Assembly (NCBI GenBank): GCA_050010335.1
Contig: JBEKLF010000013.1
Location: 5,656-69,655 of the forward strand
DNA length: 64,000 nt
Direction: 5' to 3'
From: Bog-366 sp050010335
Lineage (GTDB): Bacteria; Acidobacteriota; Terriglobia; UBA7540
Part shown: positions 8,203 through 18,300 of the stretch, piece by piece
How positions within the stretch are numbered: the stretch's first letter is position 1
How the letters are laid out: each line of letters begins with the position of its first letter
Made by a program: the position numbers and the translations under genes
The notes under the pieces: generated by a model
Databases searched by the model: none
What the model was told of the DNA's origin: nothing
What the model saw: the letters and a program-made list of their open reading frames with translations, nothing else

Positions 8203-8799
8203 CTAGATCCTGCACTTCACCACCACCCTGGTGGCGAAATCCGAGTGGCGGAGAATCCATGAGGCTAAGCGGCTGGCCGGGGACCGATGTGGGACGAGGG
8301 TCCGCGAGCCCCGCTTCAGCGCGACAACCCGGCCCAGCAACTCATGGCTGGAAATCGGAGCGTCATTTTGTCGCACTCTATCGCCGCGGGTCACGAATTC
8401 GATTCGGGGCACCGGAGTCGGGATTCGGGATTCGGGGTTGGGGATTCGGACCTCGGACTTCGGATCTCGGACTTCCACCACGCGGTGGGTGACAAGCCTG
8501 CCGTCGCGTTTAAAAACGACAATATCACCTGGGAGCGGCTCTGCGGCGGCGTGGCTGCGGACGGTCAAGATGTCACCGGGCCACACGGCGGGCAGCATGC
8601 TTGAGCCCGTGGCTTGCAGGCGCAGTTCCCCGAAGGTACGGAGTACTTCCGCCGCCAACTCACAACCAATTGTTTCTCGAGGAGTAATGCCGCAGGGGAT
8701 GACACGGGCATTATGCCCGTTTGAGTTCATGGCCGGAACGGCCACGCCACCATTCGCTGTAGCCTCCTCGCTCATGAATTCTTTCGATTTTGGTGGCAT
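8203..8799 (-). CDS. S26-type signal peptidase-like protein
   Basis: A 198-residue protein with the signal peptidase I fold signature: LQATGSSMLPAVWPGDIL carries the catalytic Ser, and GDIVVFKRDGRLVTHRVVEV has a His at the position of the usual Lys, as in the SipW/ER type. A third conserved block (TRGDRVRQNDAPI) follows. Between blocks two and three, about 20 residues of the NPESRIP type are encoded by the heptamer tract at 8401-8475. No clear transmembrane anchor is visible, which is unusual for a signal peptidase, although stand-alone S24/S26 proteins beside PqqD/HprK genes are known. ATG at 8799 or 8775 are both possible starts. It could process a secreted or modified product of this region. 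Confidence 0.75.
   Translation of the reverse strand: MPPKSKEFMSEEATANGGVAVPAMNSNGHNARVIPCGITPRETIGCELAAEVLRTFGELRLQATGSSMLPAVWPGDILTVRSHAAAEPLPGDIVVFKRDGRLVTHRVVEVRDPKSEVRIPNPESRIPTPVPRIEFVTRGDRVRQNDAPISSHELLGRVVALKRGSRTLVPHRSPASRLASWILRHSDFATRVVVKCRI
8401..8475. repeat. Heptamer repeat insertion in the S26-like gene
   Basis: GGGATTC-type heptamers followed by CGGACCTC/CGGACTTC variants. They sit exactly between two conserved peptidase blocks and keep the frame open. Confidence 0.8.
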
Positions 8800-9383
8800 T
8801 GACGTTGCGTGGTCTGAACCTTGCCACAGACCAGCGCACTGGTTTCAAAAACCCGCTCGAAGCGCACTGCCGGTTTCTGGTAGGGCTTTCGCGCGGCATA
8901 CCGCGCCTCCGAGGGACTGGCGTGCCGATCAGTCTCTTCTCGCTGCCTCATGCTGATAACCTCCCATTAAGAAACATTTTGCAACGAGAAACAGGTCCCT
9001 TATTTGATCCGGCGGTGCAAACCTGCTTCCCAACTCATGGCGCGGGCATTTTTCCCGGATGAAGTTGCAGCCAGCTTGCGGAACGGGCATTCCGCCCGTG
9101 ACGGCTCATGGCCAAGAGGGCCACGCCACGGACCCGGTACCCGGCTCCTTATTACGCTTCTTACTCCCCAAACCTCTACTCGACAATCTATTCCTTATTC
9201 TCAAATATTCATTTCGGAGAATTCTACCATACTCCCAAGCTGCTGCGACAAATTAAAATGTGTTCCCCGCTTGGATCGTTTTGGACTGCGGTAGCTGCTG
9301 CTACCGCAGTCCAAACCCCACTTCCCTCGCAATTAGAATCCCTATGCAGCGACCACGGCTAATGGAATAGACCTCAGGCTTGT
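8800..9383. other. Non-coding spacer with short repeats
   Basis: No convincing ORF. The stretch contains GCGGGCATT...CCCG and GGGCATTCCGCCCG mini-palindromes (about 9045-9105), an AT-richer section (9150-9260) and the hairpin at 9280-9315. Confidence 0.55.
9280..9315. repeat. 16-bp perfect hairpin
   Basis: Arms 9280-9295 and 9300-9315 (TTTGGACTGCGGTAGC and its exact complement) with a 4-nt loop, located about 70 bp downstream of the 1,858-residue gene. No T-run follows on the transcribed strand, so it resembles a dispersed palindromic repeat more than an intrinsic terminator, though it could stabilise mRNA 3' ends. Confidence 0.75.
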
Positions 9384-12300
9384 TTAGGGCGCCACTTGTG
9401 ACGCTTGTACGGCGCACGCGCCGTTACCTGATCCCACGCCGCCGGCCCCTGAGCAACTCTGGTTACCCAGCAGTCCAAAGTAAAGTTGGAGCGTCCCACT
9501 CACCGTGGTGTTTTGGGTATCGATGACCATTCCGCTGGCGCCACCCGTAAATGCTCCCGCCCCGCTAATAGTGGGTGTCGCGCCGCTGATCGTATAACTT
9601 ATCACACAGCCGATATTGGCGGTGCAACCGGTGGCGTCCGCCTCCACAGTCGGCCCCTCGTTTTGCGGGCTGACAAAGACATAGTCGGTACCGTTATAGA
9701 ACTCGGTCACCGGAGAGCATGTTGAGGCTGTGCCCGTAGCGCTGCTCACCGTAGCCGCCACGGGGACTGTTTCGGGGGACATCGTGCCATTAGTGATCGG
9801 TACTGCGTACAGAGCAGGATTTCCGCCGGCCTGGCCGCACACCCAGAGGTAACCTGTGGGGGTCGTACCACCCGAAGTGTAATAGGCGTTGTCGAACGTC
9901 CCTGAGTAGATCCGTATGGTGTCACTCCCCGTCCCCACTTCAGCGGGTCCCTGGTAGGTTGATAAAGTAGTGCCCGTGAATTGATCAACGGCACTGGAAC
10001 CATCACAAGTTCCACTTACACTATTTGTACTGTCGCAAGTCACAAAGACATACTCTGTTCCCACTCCCCCTGGTCCAGCACTGGGATCTACAAGTGGGGC
10101 TTCATCAATATCCGTACTTGCGCCTTGGCCGATGCCGCTTGACGGTGTGAGGACGACGCCTGCGCTGGTGACGGCATCAAAACGCCCTAAAAAGTCGCCC
10201 AGAAATACGACATCGTGAATGTTATCGTAAACCGGACTGGTGAGCGGGCCACTACTCGTTCCAAGGAATGCCGGCCACGGGCAAGACGTGCCGCAAGTGC
10301 CGGGACTGGCATGGTTCGTGCTTTCGCCGGGGGTCCCGAGGAACACTCCGGTGAACTCATGCAGATAGCCCCCGGTGTCGCCTACCCAGAGCGTGTCGGA
10401 GAGATAGTCATACCAAGGCGACGAAATGGTGTCCCGATTGAGTTGTGTCTGAAAGGCCACGCTGATCAGGCACGAACTACCCGAGGGACATGTGCTCCAA
10501 GCCGTATTGGCGGCCGCGCCGGCGTACGTGTTCGTATATAAATGAGTGGGAGCCACCGGGTGATTGTAGTCGGTACCCTGGCCGCCGACCCATTTCAGGA
10601 TCCGCAGAGTTGCCGCCCCGCTGGTGGGGGTCTCAATGAACGCCACCTTGGTCCCGTCCCCGGAGAGCACGGGGGAGGTCACCACAGACCCCGTGCCCGT
10701 GTAGTACGACCAGTACACGGTGGGCACCGTTCCTGAGCAACCGGAATAGATGTTGTCGTAAGCGATGATATTCGCGTGCGACCCCGAAACGCCCGCCGAG
10801 CCCGTGTTGTAGATAACATAATCCGGGGTAGCCTGACCCGCGCAGATCCCCGCGCTCGTGGTGCTGAACGAGTACTTGGCCGGGAATTGACCCACTCCCA
10901 CCGTTCCGCCGCCCGTCGCGCCGCCGGCGAGGGTGCCGCCCGTTAAAGCGGTAAATCCACTTGGGCTTGTGGTAAGGGTAATGCCGGCGCCCGCTCCGGC
11001 GGTTTTGTCCGTAATCAGAACGTCGCCAGTCGCGGGGAAGTTAGCAACTACTGTAAAGGTACTATTGATCGTAGTGTTGGCGACTAGGGCTGTCGCGATA
11101 TCGGTGGCCAGTTGCGCTTGGGTGTCATACCCACTACCCGACCAATAAGCAAACGTGGCCGTCCCGTCTGTGCCGTTCGTGCCACCGGCGAAAGTCCCCG
11201 AGGAGGCCCAATGGAAAGGTAAGGTCCCGGTGGGGCTGAAGGCACCCGTGCCATTGCCTTGGGTGCCGAGCGCTCCGTCGCTAACCGTAAACGAACTGCC
11301 AGTCGAATAGGTGGAGGTAATACCCAGCGTGGTCGCGCCGCAGGAACTGATCGCCGAGTTCAGGTTGCTCGCCAAGGCCGCCGTGGTGGCAGCGGTGGCA
11401 TAGGTGGCGATGAATGGTGAGGACGTCCCGGTGCAAGTATAGCCGCCGTTGCTCCCGGCGCTCGCGGTACCCCACGAGAAGATCCCGGCGGCATTCGCCG
11501 AAGCGCTGAAGGTGCCAGTCCCCAGTATGGTGTCGGTCACCGTTACCGTGGCCCCGGAGGGAGAAGCGGAGAAGCCGTCGGCTACTGCACATTGGGCGAT
11601 CGCGTTACTAAAGTTAGTCGCCAAAGCATTGGCAGCGTTACTAGTTATATAGGTTGCCGAGAATGGGCTAGACCCTGTGGTGCAAGTGGGTGTTGTGCCA
11701 TTGCTCCCTGCCGACACGGTGCCCCACGTGAAGACCCCGCTAGAACCGCCGCCAACCGAGAAGTTGGAGATGGCGGAAGTGCCGGGCGTTGTATCGGTAA
11801 CGGTTACCGTGGCCCCGGTAGTGGAAGTGGTGAAGCCGGTGGAAGCTGACGAGCACATGCCAATCGCGGTATTAAGGTTGCCGGCCACGGTCGTCGTCGA
11901 GTTGCCGGTTTGATAGTTGCCCGAGAAAGTATTGCCGGTGCCGCCGCAAGACGCTCCTGTGCCGTTGCTCCCGGCGGTAGTGACCGCCCACGTGTAGGTG
12001 GCGTCTGAGGTGAAGGTAGGTACACCGGGAATTGACTCGGCCACCTGCACGGTTGTGCTAGTGGGGTTGGTGACAGTAAGTCCTAACGAGTCCGCAGTGT
12101 TACAGCTACTAATCGCATTGGCCAGGTTGGTCGCTACGTTCGACGCGGTATTACTGGTTGCGAAGGTACCCGTCAGAGCAGTGCCTGAGCCCCCGCAAAC
12201 CGTTGCGCCGCCATTGCCCCCCGCGGTAGTCACCGTCCACGTGAAGCTGGAGTCAGCCGAGCTGAAGGTGGGTACGCCGGCAACTGATTCGACTACCCTA

Positions 12301-14960
12301 ACGGTCCCACCACTTGGGTTGGTGACGGTAAGTCCTAGCCCATCTGTGTTGTTACAGCTATTGATCGCATTGTAGAGGCTGGTCGCTACCAGCGCCGCCG
12401 TGGTGGAAGTGGCAAAGGTACCCGTGAGAGTAGGCTTCGTTGTGCCGGGGCAGGAATTTGAGCCATTGCTCCCCGGGACCGTGGCCGCCCACGAGAAGGT
12501 GGCGTCCGAGGTGAAGATGGGTACGCCGGGAATTGATTCGGCCACCGTAACCTGTCCAGTAGGGTTGCCGACGGCAAGTCCTAACGAATCCGTAGTGTTA
12601 CAGCTTTGGATCGCATTGGCAAGGCTGGTCGCTATGAGCGCCGCCGTGTTTGAGGTTGCAAAGGTACCCGTGTAACCAGGGGGCGTTGTGCCGGGGCAAG
12701 AATTTGAGCCATAGGTCCCGGCGGTTGTGGTCGCCCACGTGAAGGTGGAGTCAGCCGTAGTGAAGTTGGTTACGCCGGGAAAATTTTCGGTAATTGTAAA
12801 GGTCCCATTATTGTTGTTGGTGGTAGAAAGGTCTAGATTCGCCGCACTACCGCCACACGCTGCGATCCTAGTTACGAGGTTGCCGGCCACGGTTATCGCC
12901 GAGCTGCCGGTTTGATAGGTGCCCGTCAAATTTGTGCCCGAGCCGCCGCAAGCGGGTGCTGCGCCGTTGCTCCCTGCGGTTGGCCTAGACCACGAGTAGG
13001 TGGAATCCGCGGTGCTTAAAGTGGGTACACCCAAGGGTGTGTTGGCAATCGTTACAAAAGCGTTGGGCGAGGTGTAGCCGTTAGTGAAACTGCTGCTTAA
13101 TCCGCAGTCGCCAATCGCGGTATTAAAGTTGCCTGCCAGGGTGGTGAGAGTGCTGCTGGTTGCAAAGGTGCCCGTGTACGTACCGGCAGAGCCTGAGCAA
13201 GCGGCTGAGCCCGCCGAGCCACCGGTCGAGGCTGCCCAGGAAAAGTTGGAGGAGGTTCCGTTGCCGAAAGTATAGTACGGGCCTGGGGTTGCGCCGATGA
13301 TCGTGATGGAATTGCTACCGGCTGTGTAACTTGTGGTAAGGCCTTGGGGATAAGTGACTGTGCAACTGGTACTCGTAAGCGCAGTATTAAGATTTGCCGC
13401 TTCGGTATTGCCGTAGGATCCGGCAGTGCCGCCGTGCTCAACCTGTGCAGTCGTCGAACTTGTGCATATGTTATTGCCAGTGACGCCCGATGTAACATTA
13501 ATTGTCAGCGTATGGCCGGTGGCGGAGTTGGTGATGGTAATTGTTCCGTTGTCCTGCGCGGAATTCGAGAACGTGCCAACGTCATGCACCTGCGTCGCGT
13601 TGGTCGTCATGGTCACTTTATTAAACCCGCTGGTGAACGAAATCGAGGTGGTGGTCAGTGGCGGTGCATTGAACGTGATTTCATCCGTCTCCGCCGCCGC
13701 ACCCGCTGCTAATGTCATGGTCAAGGTATCGAAGCCGCCGTTGAGCCCGATTGAGGTGCTAGACGTCGGGGGGGAGGCGACCGTACCGAGGTAAACCCCC
13801 TTCACCCCATTTGTCGTCATGGTCAGGGTATTAAAGCCACTGCCGAGCACAAGTGAGGTGGAGCTCAGTGGGGGCGTGACGACCGTGCCGGTTTCAGTCT
13901 GCGCCGACCCATTATTCGTCATGGTCAAGGTATTAAAGCCGCTGCTGAGCGCGATCGAGGTGGTGGCAGTTGGGGGCGAGCTGACCGTGCCGGTTTCGGT
14001 CTGCGCCGTCCCACTCGTCTTCATGGTCAAGGTATTAAAGCCGCTGCCGAGCGCGATCGAGGTGGAGGTAAGTGGGGCCGAGACGACCGTACCGGTTTCA
14101 GTCTGCGCCGTCGCATTCGTGGTCATGCTCAAGGTATTTAGGCCGCTGGTGACGGTGATCGCCGGGGTGGTGGTCAACGGGGGCCCCGCCCACGTGCCGA
14201 TGGCCTGTTGCCCTGAGCCGCCGGGGGTGATATTCAAGGTATTTCCGCCACTGGTGAGCGAGATCGTGGTGGTGCTCAGCGGGGGGGTTCCCGTGAAGGT
14301 GCCGATGGAGCTTGCCGCCGTGGCGTTGGTGCTCAGATTAATGGTATTCCCGCCTAGCGCCACTGATATCGAGTTATTGCTGGAGGTAGGGGGGCTTGAA
14401 AACGTTCCGGTTTGCGTTGCCGCCGTCGGGGGGCTGGCCGTAAAGGTACGGGCGTCGAAGGTAAACGATGAGCCGCTGGGGAGGGTGCCCGAGTTAATGG
14501 TCGTGCCGACGACCGCCGTCAGGCTCGCCCCGCTGTTGCCGCCCAGGTCCATGTTCCAGTCTTTTTTCACCGGCTCTTCGGGGGTTCCTCTTCTTTTCTT
14601 CGCCGCGGCTTGCGCCGCCGCTGCCGCGTTCACGATGGCCGTGCGCGCCGCAAAATCCAGCGCTCCTGCCAACGCCCTTCGCGTCGGGTCCCGCTTCCAC
14701 TGCTGCATCTGGAAGCGCGAGTCATTGTTGATCTTGTTCCACTGCTCGACCGTGCCGTTCTTCACGGCGTCGGCAATCGAGCCGGGGTTGGAGAAGACCA
14801 GGTGGTGGTGAGTCCAATCGTCGGGCACCCCGACGGGTTGCGGCGAGGCCGGTTGCGTCGAGGCGGTCTGCGCACGCATCATCACCGTAGAGGTGGACAG
14901 CACGCAGAAAATGGCCACAGAGAGGAAAGGCTTGCAAAAAGAACGGGTCTTGGCGCTCAT
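9384..14960 (-). CDS. Large secreted repeat protein, paralogue A
   Basis: A 1,858-residue exported protein. The start at 14960 has a perfect AAGGAGCTAAGG site just upstream; the open frame reaches 15128 without support. A signal peptide (hydrophobic to about residue 34, ending near MRAQ) is followed by the family motif VGVPDDWTHHHLVFSNPG and an NDSRFQMQQWKRDP segment. Then come eight beta-rich repeats of about 35 residues (pattern GT..SPP...TSI.L..GFNTLTM), encoded at about 13575-14408, and about ten repeats of about 80 residues with two Cys each, encoded at about 11240-13480. The last 530 residues are the conserved family domain (FPAKYSFST, DYVIYNTG, DTLWVGDTGGYLHEFTGVF), which reads like PQQ-type propeller blades. 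The protein ends CAVQASQVAP. Function unknown; an adhesin or matrix protein is a guess. Confidence 0.85.
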   Translation of the reverse strand: MSAKTRSFCKPFLSVAIFCVLSTSTVMMRAQTASTQPASPQPVGVPDDWTHHHLVFSNPGSIADAVKNGTVEQWNKINNDSRFQMQQWKRDPTRRALAGALDFAARTAIVNAAAAAQAAAKKRRGTPEEPVKKDWNMDLGGNSGASLTAVVGTTINSGTLPSGSSFTFDARTFTASPPTAATQTGTFSSPPTSSNNSISVALGGNTINLSTNATAASSIGTFTGTPPLSTTTISLTSGGNTLNITPGGSGQQAIGTWAGPPLTTTPAITVTSGLNTLSMTTNATAQTETGTVVSAPLTSTSIALGSGFNTLTMKTSGTAQTETGTVSSPPTATTSIALSSGFNTLTMTNNGSAQTETGTVVTPPLSSTSLVLGSGFNTLTMTTNGVKGVYLGTVASPPTSSTSIGLNGGFDTLTMTLAAGAAAETDEITFNAPPLTTTSISFTSGFNKVTMTTNATQVHDVGTFSNSAQDNGTITITNSATGHTLTINVTSGVTGNNICTSSTTAQVEHGGTAGSYGNTEAANLNTALTSTSCTVTYPQGLTTSYTAGSNSITIIGATPGPYYTFGNGTSSNFSWAASTGGSAGSAACSGSAGTYTGTFATSSTLTTLAGNFNTAIGDCGLSSSFTNGYTSPNAFVTIANTPLGVPTLSTADSTYSWSRPTAGSNGAAPACGGSGTNLTGTYQTGSSAITVAGNLVTRIAACGGSAANLDLSTTNNNNGTFTITENFPGVTNFTTADSTFTWATTTAGTYGSNSCPGTTPPGYTGTFATSNTAALIATSLANAIQSCNTTDSLGLAVGNPTGQVTVAESIPGVPIFTSDATFSWAATVPGSNGSNSCPGTTKPTLTGTFATSTTAALVATSLYNAINSCNNTDGLGLTVTNPSGGTVRVVESVAGVPTFSSADSSFTWTVTTAGGNGGATVCGGSGTALTGTFATSNTASNVATNLANAISSCNTADSLGLTVTNPTSTTVQVAESIPGVPTFTSDATYTWAVTTAGSNGTGASCGGTGNTFSGNYQTGNSTTTVAGNLNTAIGMCSSASTGFTTSTTGATVTVTDTTPGTSAISNFSVGGGSSGVFTWGTVSAGSNGTTPTCTTGSSPFSATYITSNAANALATNFSNAIAQCAVADGFSASPSGATVTVTDTILGTGTFSASANAAGIFSWGTASAGSNGGYTCTGTSSPFIATYATAATTAALASNLNSAISSCGATTLGITSTYSTGSSFTVSDGALGTQGNGTGAFSPTGTLPFHWASSGTFAGGTNGTDGTATFAYWSGSGYDTQAQLATDIATALVANTTINSTFTVVANFPATGDVLITDKTAGAGAGITLTTSPSGFTALTGGTLAGGATGGGTVGVGQFPAKYSFSTTSAGICAGQATPDYVIYNTGSAGVSGSHANIIAYDNIYSGCSGTVPTVYWSYYTGTGSVVTSPVLSGDGTKVAFIETPTSGAATLRILKWVGGQGTDYNHPVAPTHLYTNTYAGAAANTAWSTCPSGSSCLISVAFQTQLNRDTISSPWYDYLSDTLWVGDTGGYLHEFTGVFLGTPGESTNHASPGTCGTSCPWPAFLGTSSGPLTSPVYDNIHDVVFLGDFLGRFDAVTSAGVVLTPSSGIGQGASTDIDEAPLVDPSAGPGGVGTEYVFVTCDSTNSVSGTCDGSSAVDQFTGTTLSTYQGPAEVGTGSDTIRIYSGTFDNAYYTSGGTTPTGYLWVCGQAGGNPALYAVPITNGTMSPETVPVAATVSSATGTASTCSPVTEFYNGTDYVFVSPQNEGPTVEADATGCTANIGCVISYTISGATPTISGAGAFTGGASGMVIDTQNTTVSGTLQLYFGLLGNQSCSGAGGVGSGNGACAVQASQVAP
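11240..13480 (-). repeat. Array of about ten 235-bp coding repeats
   Basis: Tandem, diverged units within paralogue A. Each encodes C-G-x-G...TGTFATS, then a helix-like LA.NL..AI..C segment and a VPTFTSDATFTWA strand. Units at about 11940-12720 are the most alike, which suggests recent expansion there. Confidence 0.8.
13575..14408 (-). repeat. Array of eight 104-bp coding repeats
   Basis: Tandem units in paralogue A encoding about 35 residues each, with the shared phrases SGFNTLTMT and TAQTETGTV. Middle units are nearly identical, outer ones diverged. Confidence 0.82.
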
Positions 14961-15388
14961 CCTTAGCTCCTTAGTAGGCTGCTCATTCGGCGCGAGGTAG
15001 CGGCGGATTTGTCCCGCCCAATCTCCAATGATTTCAACGCGCAATGGCGGCGTAAACCCGCCTCTACGCCCGTTTTCATCAGCCTGTTCGATATATCCTC
15101 TGATGAAAGGAATCCGGCATCCATTCACCCGTCTTACTTTGAGTTGCGTGACACGAGTTGGGGGCTGGGTGTTGGGTACTGGGTACTGGGGTTACTTGCG
15201 TACGAGCATTGTGCATCTGTTTTGTCCCTAGTCCCCAGCCCCTAATCCCTAGACCCTGGTCGCCAGTCCCCAAATTCGGCCATGCCACAATTCCGGCACT
15301 CCCTTCCTGCGTCCGGGAAGGCGCTGGGCGCCGCAACAGCAAAATGTCTAAATCCATCCTCGATGCCTGAAAGTCGTCGAGTCCCAGC
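14961..15388. other. Spacer between paralogues B and A
   Basis: Holds the strong ribosome binding site of paralogue A at its left edge, a fragment of the GCGGCGTAAA..CGCCTCTAC repeat (about 15035-15065), and a G-rich/C-rich imperfect stem (about 15161-15194 against 15226-15258) of the kind found upstream of all four paralogues. Confidence 0.6.
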
Positions 15389-18300
15389 TTAGGGCGCCGT
15401 TTGCGAAGCTTGTATGGCGCATCCGCCGGTGCCAGTCCCGACTCCGCCGGACCCGCCGCAGCCCTGGCTACCCAGAATTCCAAAGTAGATCTGAAGTGTC
15501 CCGCTGACCGTAGTATTTTGCGTGTCAACAACAATTGCACTGCCGCCCCCTGGAAACGCGCCCGAACCGCTGTGCGTGGCAGTTGTGCCACTGACGGTGA
15601 AGCTGATGACGCAACCTTCGTTGGCCGTACAACTTTCCGCCGCCGTCCCTGACTGAGTCTGTGGGCTCACGAAGATGTAATCAGAGGTGCCGTTATAAAA
15701 CTCGGTCACTGGTGAGCATGAGGTCGCCGAGGCGTTGCTGAGCGTGGGCCCAGTGGTTGGTGTGGTAGTAAGGGTATTGGTCGTTATGGTTAGGGCGTAC
15801 AGAGTGGGGGTTCCTCCCGTGTTGCCGCAAACCCACATATGCCCGGTGGGGGTTGCTGGATTTGCGGAGGAGTAGTACGCATTGTCAAAGTCGCCCGCGT
15901 ACAAAGGAACAGTAGTGCCAGCCGTTCCCATACCGCTTGCAGTTATATGAGCGTTACCCGTATTTCCAGATGCAAAGCTGTAAGTAAACTGGTAAACGGA
16001 CGGTCCGCCTCCGCTGTGAGCGGAGACATAGGCATACACCGTCCCAGCGCTCGGGTCAACAGTGGGGGAATCTGCGATATCAATGGCCGCGATGCCAATT
16101 GCACCTGACCGCACGACGGTGCCCGAGCTGCTGCCGACCGATTCGAGAATCCCGTCGGAAGAGCCAACAAATACTAACGAGTGCGTGTTATCCAAAACAG
16201 GGCCGGTGAGTGACTGGCCAGTTTCTACCGCAACCGGAAATGTGGTTGTCACCTCGCCGGGGGCCCCGAGGAACACTCCGGTGAACTTGTGGAGGTAGCC
16301 GTTGTTGTCGCCCACATAGATCGTGTCCGAGGAGTAGTCATACCAAGGTGACGAATTAGTGTCCGGATTGAGTTGGGTCTGAAAGGCCACACTGATCATG
16401 CACGAGCCCGACGTGCAGGCGCTCCAATTCGTATTCCCACCGGCGCCGGCTGTGGTGTTCGTATATAAATGGTCGGGAGCCACAGGGCTGCTGAAATCGC
16501 TGCCTTCGCCGCCAGACCATTTCAGAATTCGTAGAGTTGCAGCCCCCGTGCTTGTGGGGGTCTCAATGAATGCCACCTTGGTCCCGTCCAGGGAGATCAC
16601 GGGGGAGGTCACCACAACGCCTGGCCCGGTGTGGTATGACCAGTAGACCAAGGGGACCGTGGTGGATGCACCCGATACACTGGAGCACCCGGAATAGATA
16701 TTGTCGTATGCGACGATATTCGCTTGTCCCGAAGACCCCGGCGAACCCGTGTTATAGACAACATAATCGGGAGTAGAGGAATTGCTGCAAAGCCCCGCGG
16801 CCGTGGTGCTGAACGAGTACTTCGCCGGGTACTGGCCGGCTCCCACCGTGGTGGACACGCCGCCACTGAAAGTGCCCCCGGTTAAAGCGGTAAAATCAGG
16901 TGTAGTTGATGTGGTGAGTGCTTGGCTGTTTCCGCTCGGTCCTGCGGTTCTGTACGTAATCAAAATGTTACCGCCGCTGGGCGTACCGATCGTAAAGTTA
17001 GGGGTGATCGTAGTTGTGTTGTCGCCGAGGGCTGTCGCGATATCGGTGGCCAGTTGCGATTGCGTGTCGTAAGTATTACCCGTCCAGTACTTGAACGTCG
17101 TCGCCGAATTTGAGCCGTCCGAGCCGCCGCCAAAGCTACCCCAACTGGCCCAAGCGCCCGAGGTGGCTAACGTTAGACCGCTGGCACCGGTGGTGCCGGG
17201 GGTGTAAGCGTTGACCGTTACGCCCCCGCTCCCATTGGTAGATGTGGTGTTATTGATGCCGGTTCCCGCTTGAATGGCAGAAGTACAGGCTGTAACCGCG
17301 TCGCTAATCGCCGTTGCCACGGCTGCGACGGTGGTGCCCGTTCCAAAGGTGCCCGCAGTGGCACTCGTGCAAGCGTTTGTACCATCGTTCCCAGTCACAC
17401 TGCTAAATGAGAACACCGTAGCATTCGAACTGGTAAAGGAATTGCCGATTACGCTACCCGTAATCCCCAGGGAAGTAGAACCAGTTGTATAGGTCGAGCT
17501 AACATCGGCCGCCCCCGCGCAGAGGCCGAGTGCGGAGTGGAGGCTGCTCGCCATACTCGCCAGGCCCGTCGCACCGTTGCTGACGACATAGTCGACCGTG
17601 TAGGTATTACCCGCAGCGGAGCAAGATGCGGCGCTGCCGTTGCTGCCAGTCGTGGGAGTATTTGTTTGGTTGTTTAGGGTGTTGCTGGTGACGCTGAGTA
17701 AAGTTCCGAGATACGTATCGGTGAGCGTAGCCGTTGCTCCGGTACCGCCGACGGTGAGGCTGGTGCCAAGGCTGGCGGCTGTCACGCAGTCGCCGAGCGC
17801 GGTTCTGAAGTGAGTTCCCGCTGTACCAGGTGTTCCGCTGTCCGCAAATGTGCCTGTGTAAGTTGTGCCGGACGATAGGGCGCAAGCTGTGGTGGTAGCA
17901 CTATTGCTGATGGTAAACGTATACGTGCTCCCGGTCCCCGTATACGAGTACGTAATCGACCCCGTAGTCGTTTCACCTGGAGTGTCGAGCGTAAGCGAAT
18001 AGGCTGCTGCGGTGGCCGTGGTGGCCAGATTAAGAGTATTCGGGCCAATGGTGACCGTGGCCAAGGCATCTGCTGTCGGTAGCGTATTGAAGGTACCGGT
18101 GGCCGATCCCGCCGTGGCGTTTTCCGTCAAAACAAAATGATTGGAGCCGTTGGTCACGGTTACCGTGTTACTGGATGAAGTCGGCAGGCTGTTGACCGTT
18201 AGGGTCGCTGATTCCGACGAGGGGGGGTTGGCCGTAAAGGTCACACCGTCGAGAGTAAAATTTGAGCCGCTGGGGACTGTGGACGCGCTGATAGTCGTGC

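Noticed and set aside
8231..8956. 241-codon plus-strand frame near 8.2-9.0 kb
   Set aside because: It is antisense to the S26-type gene, whose catalytic motifs are clear.
9280..9315. Intrinsic terminator for paralogue A
   Set aside because: The stem is strong but no U-run follows on the transcribed strand, and the sequence is symmetrical like a dispersed repeat.
11240..13480. CRISPR array
   Set aside because: The regular repeats are about 235 bp, diverged and coding, without short identical repeats and unique spacers.
13819..14811. 330-codon open frame antisense to paralogue A
   Set aside because: It is a long, Val/Pro-rich shadow of the repetitive coding DNA, with no ribosome site or family resemblance.
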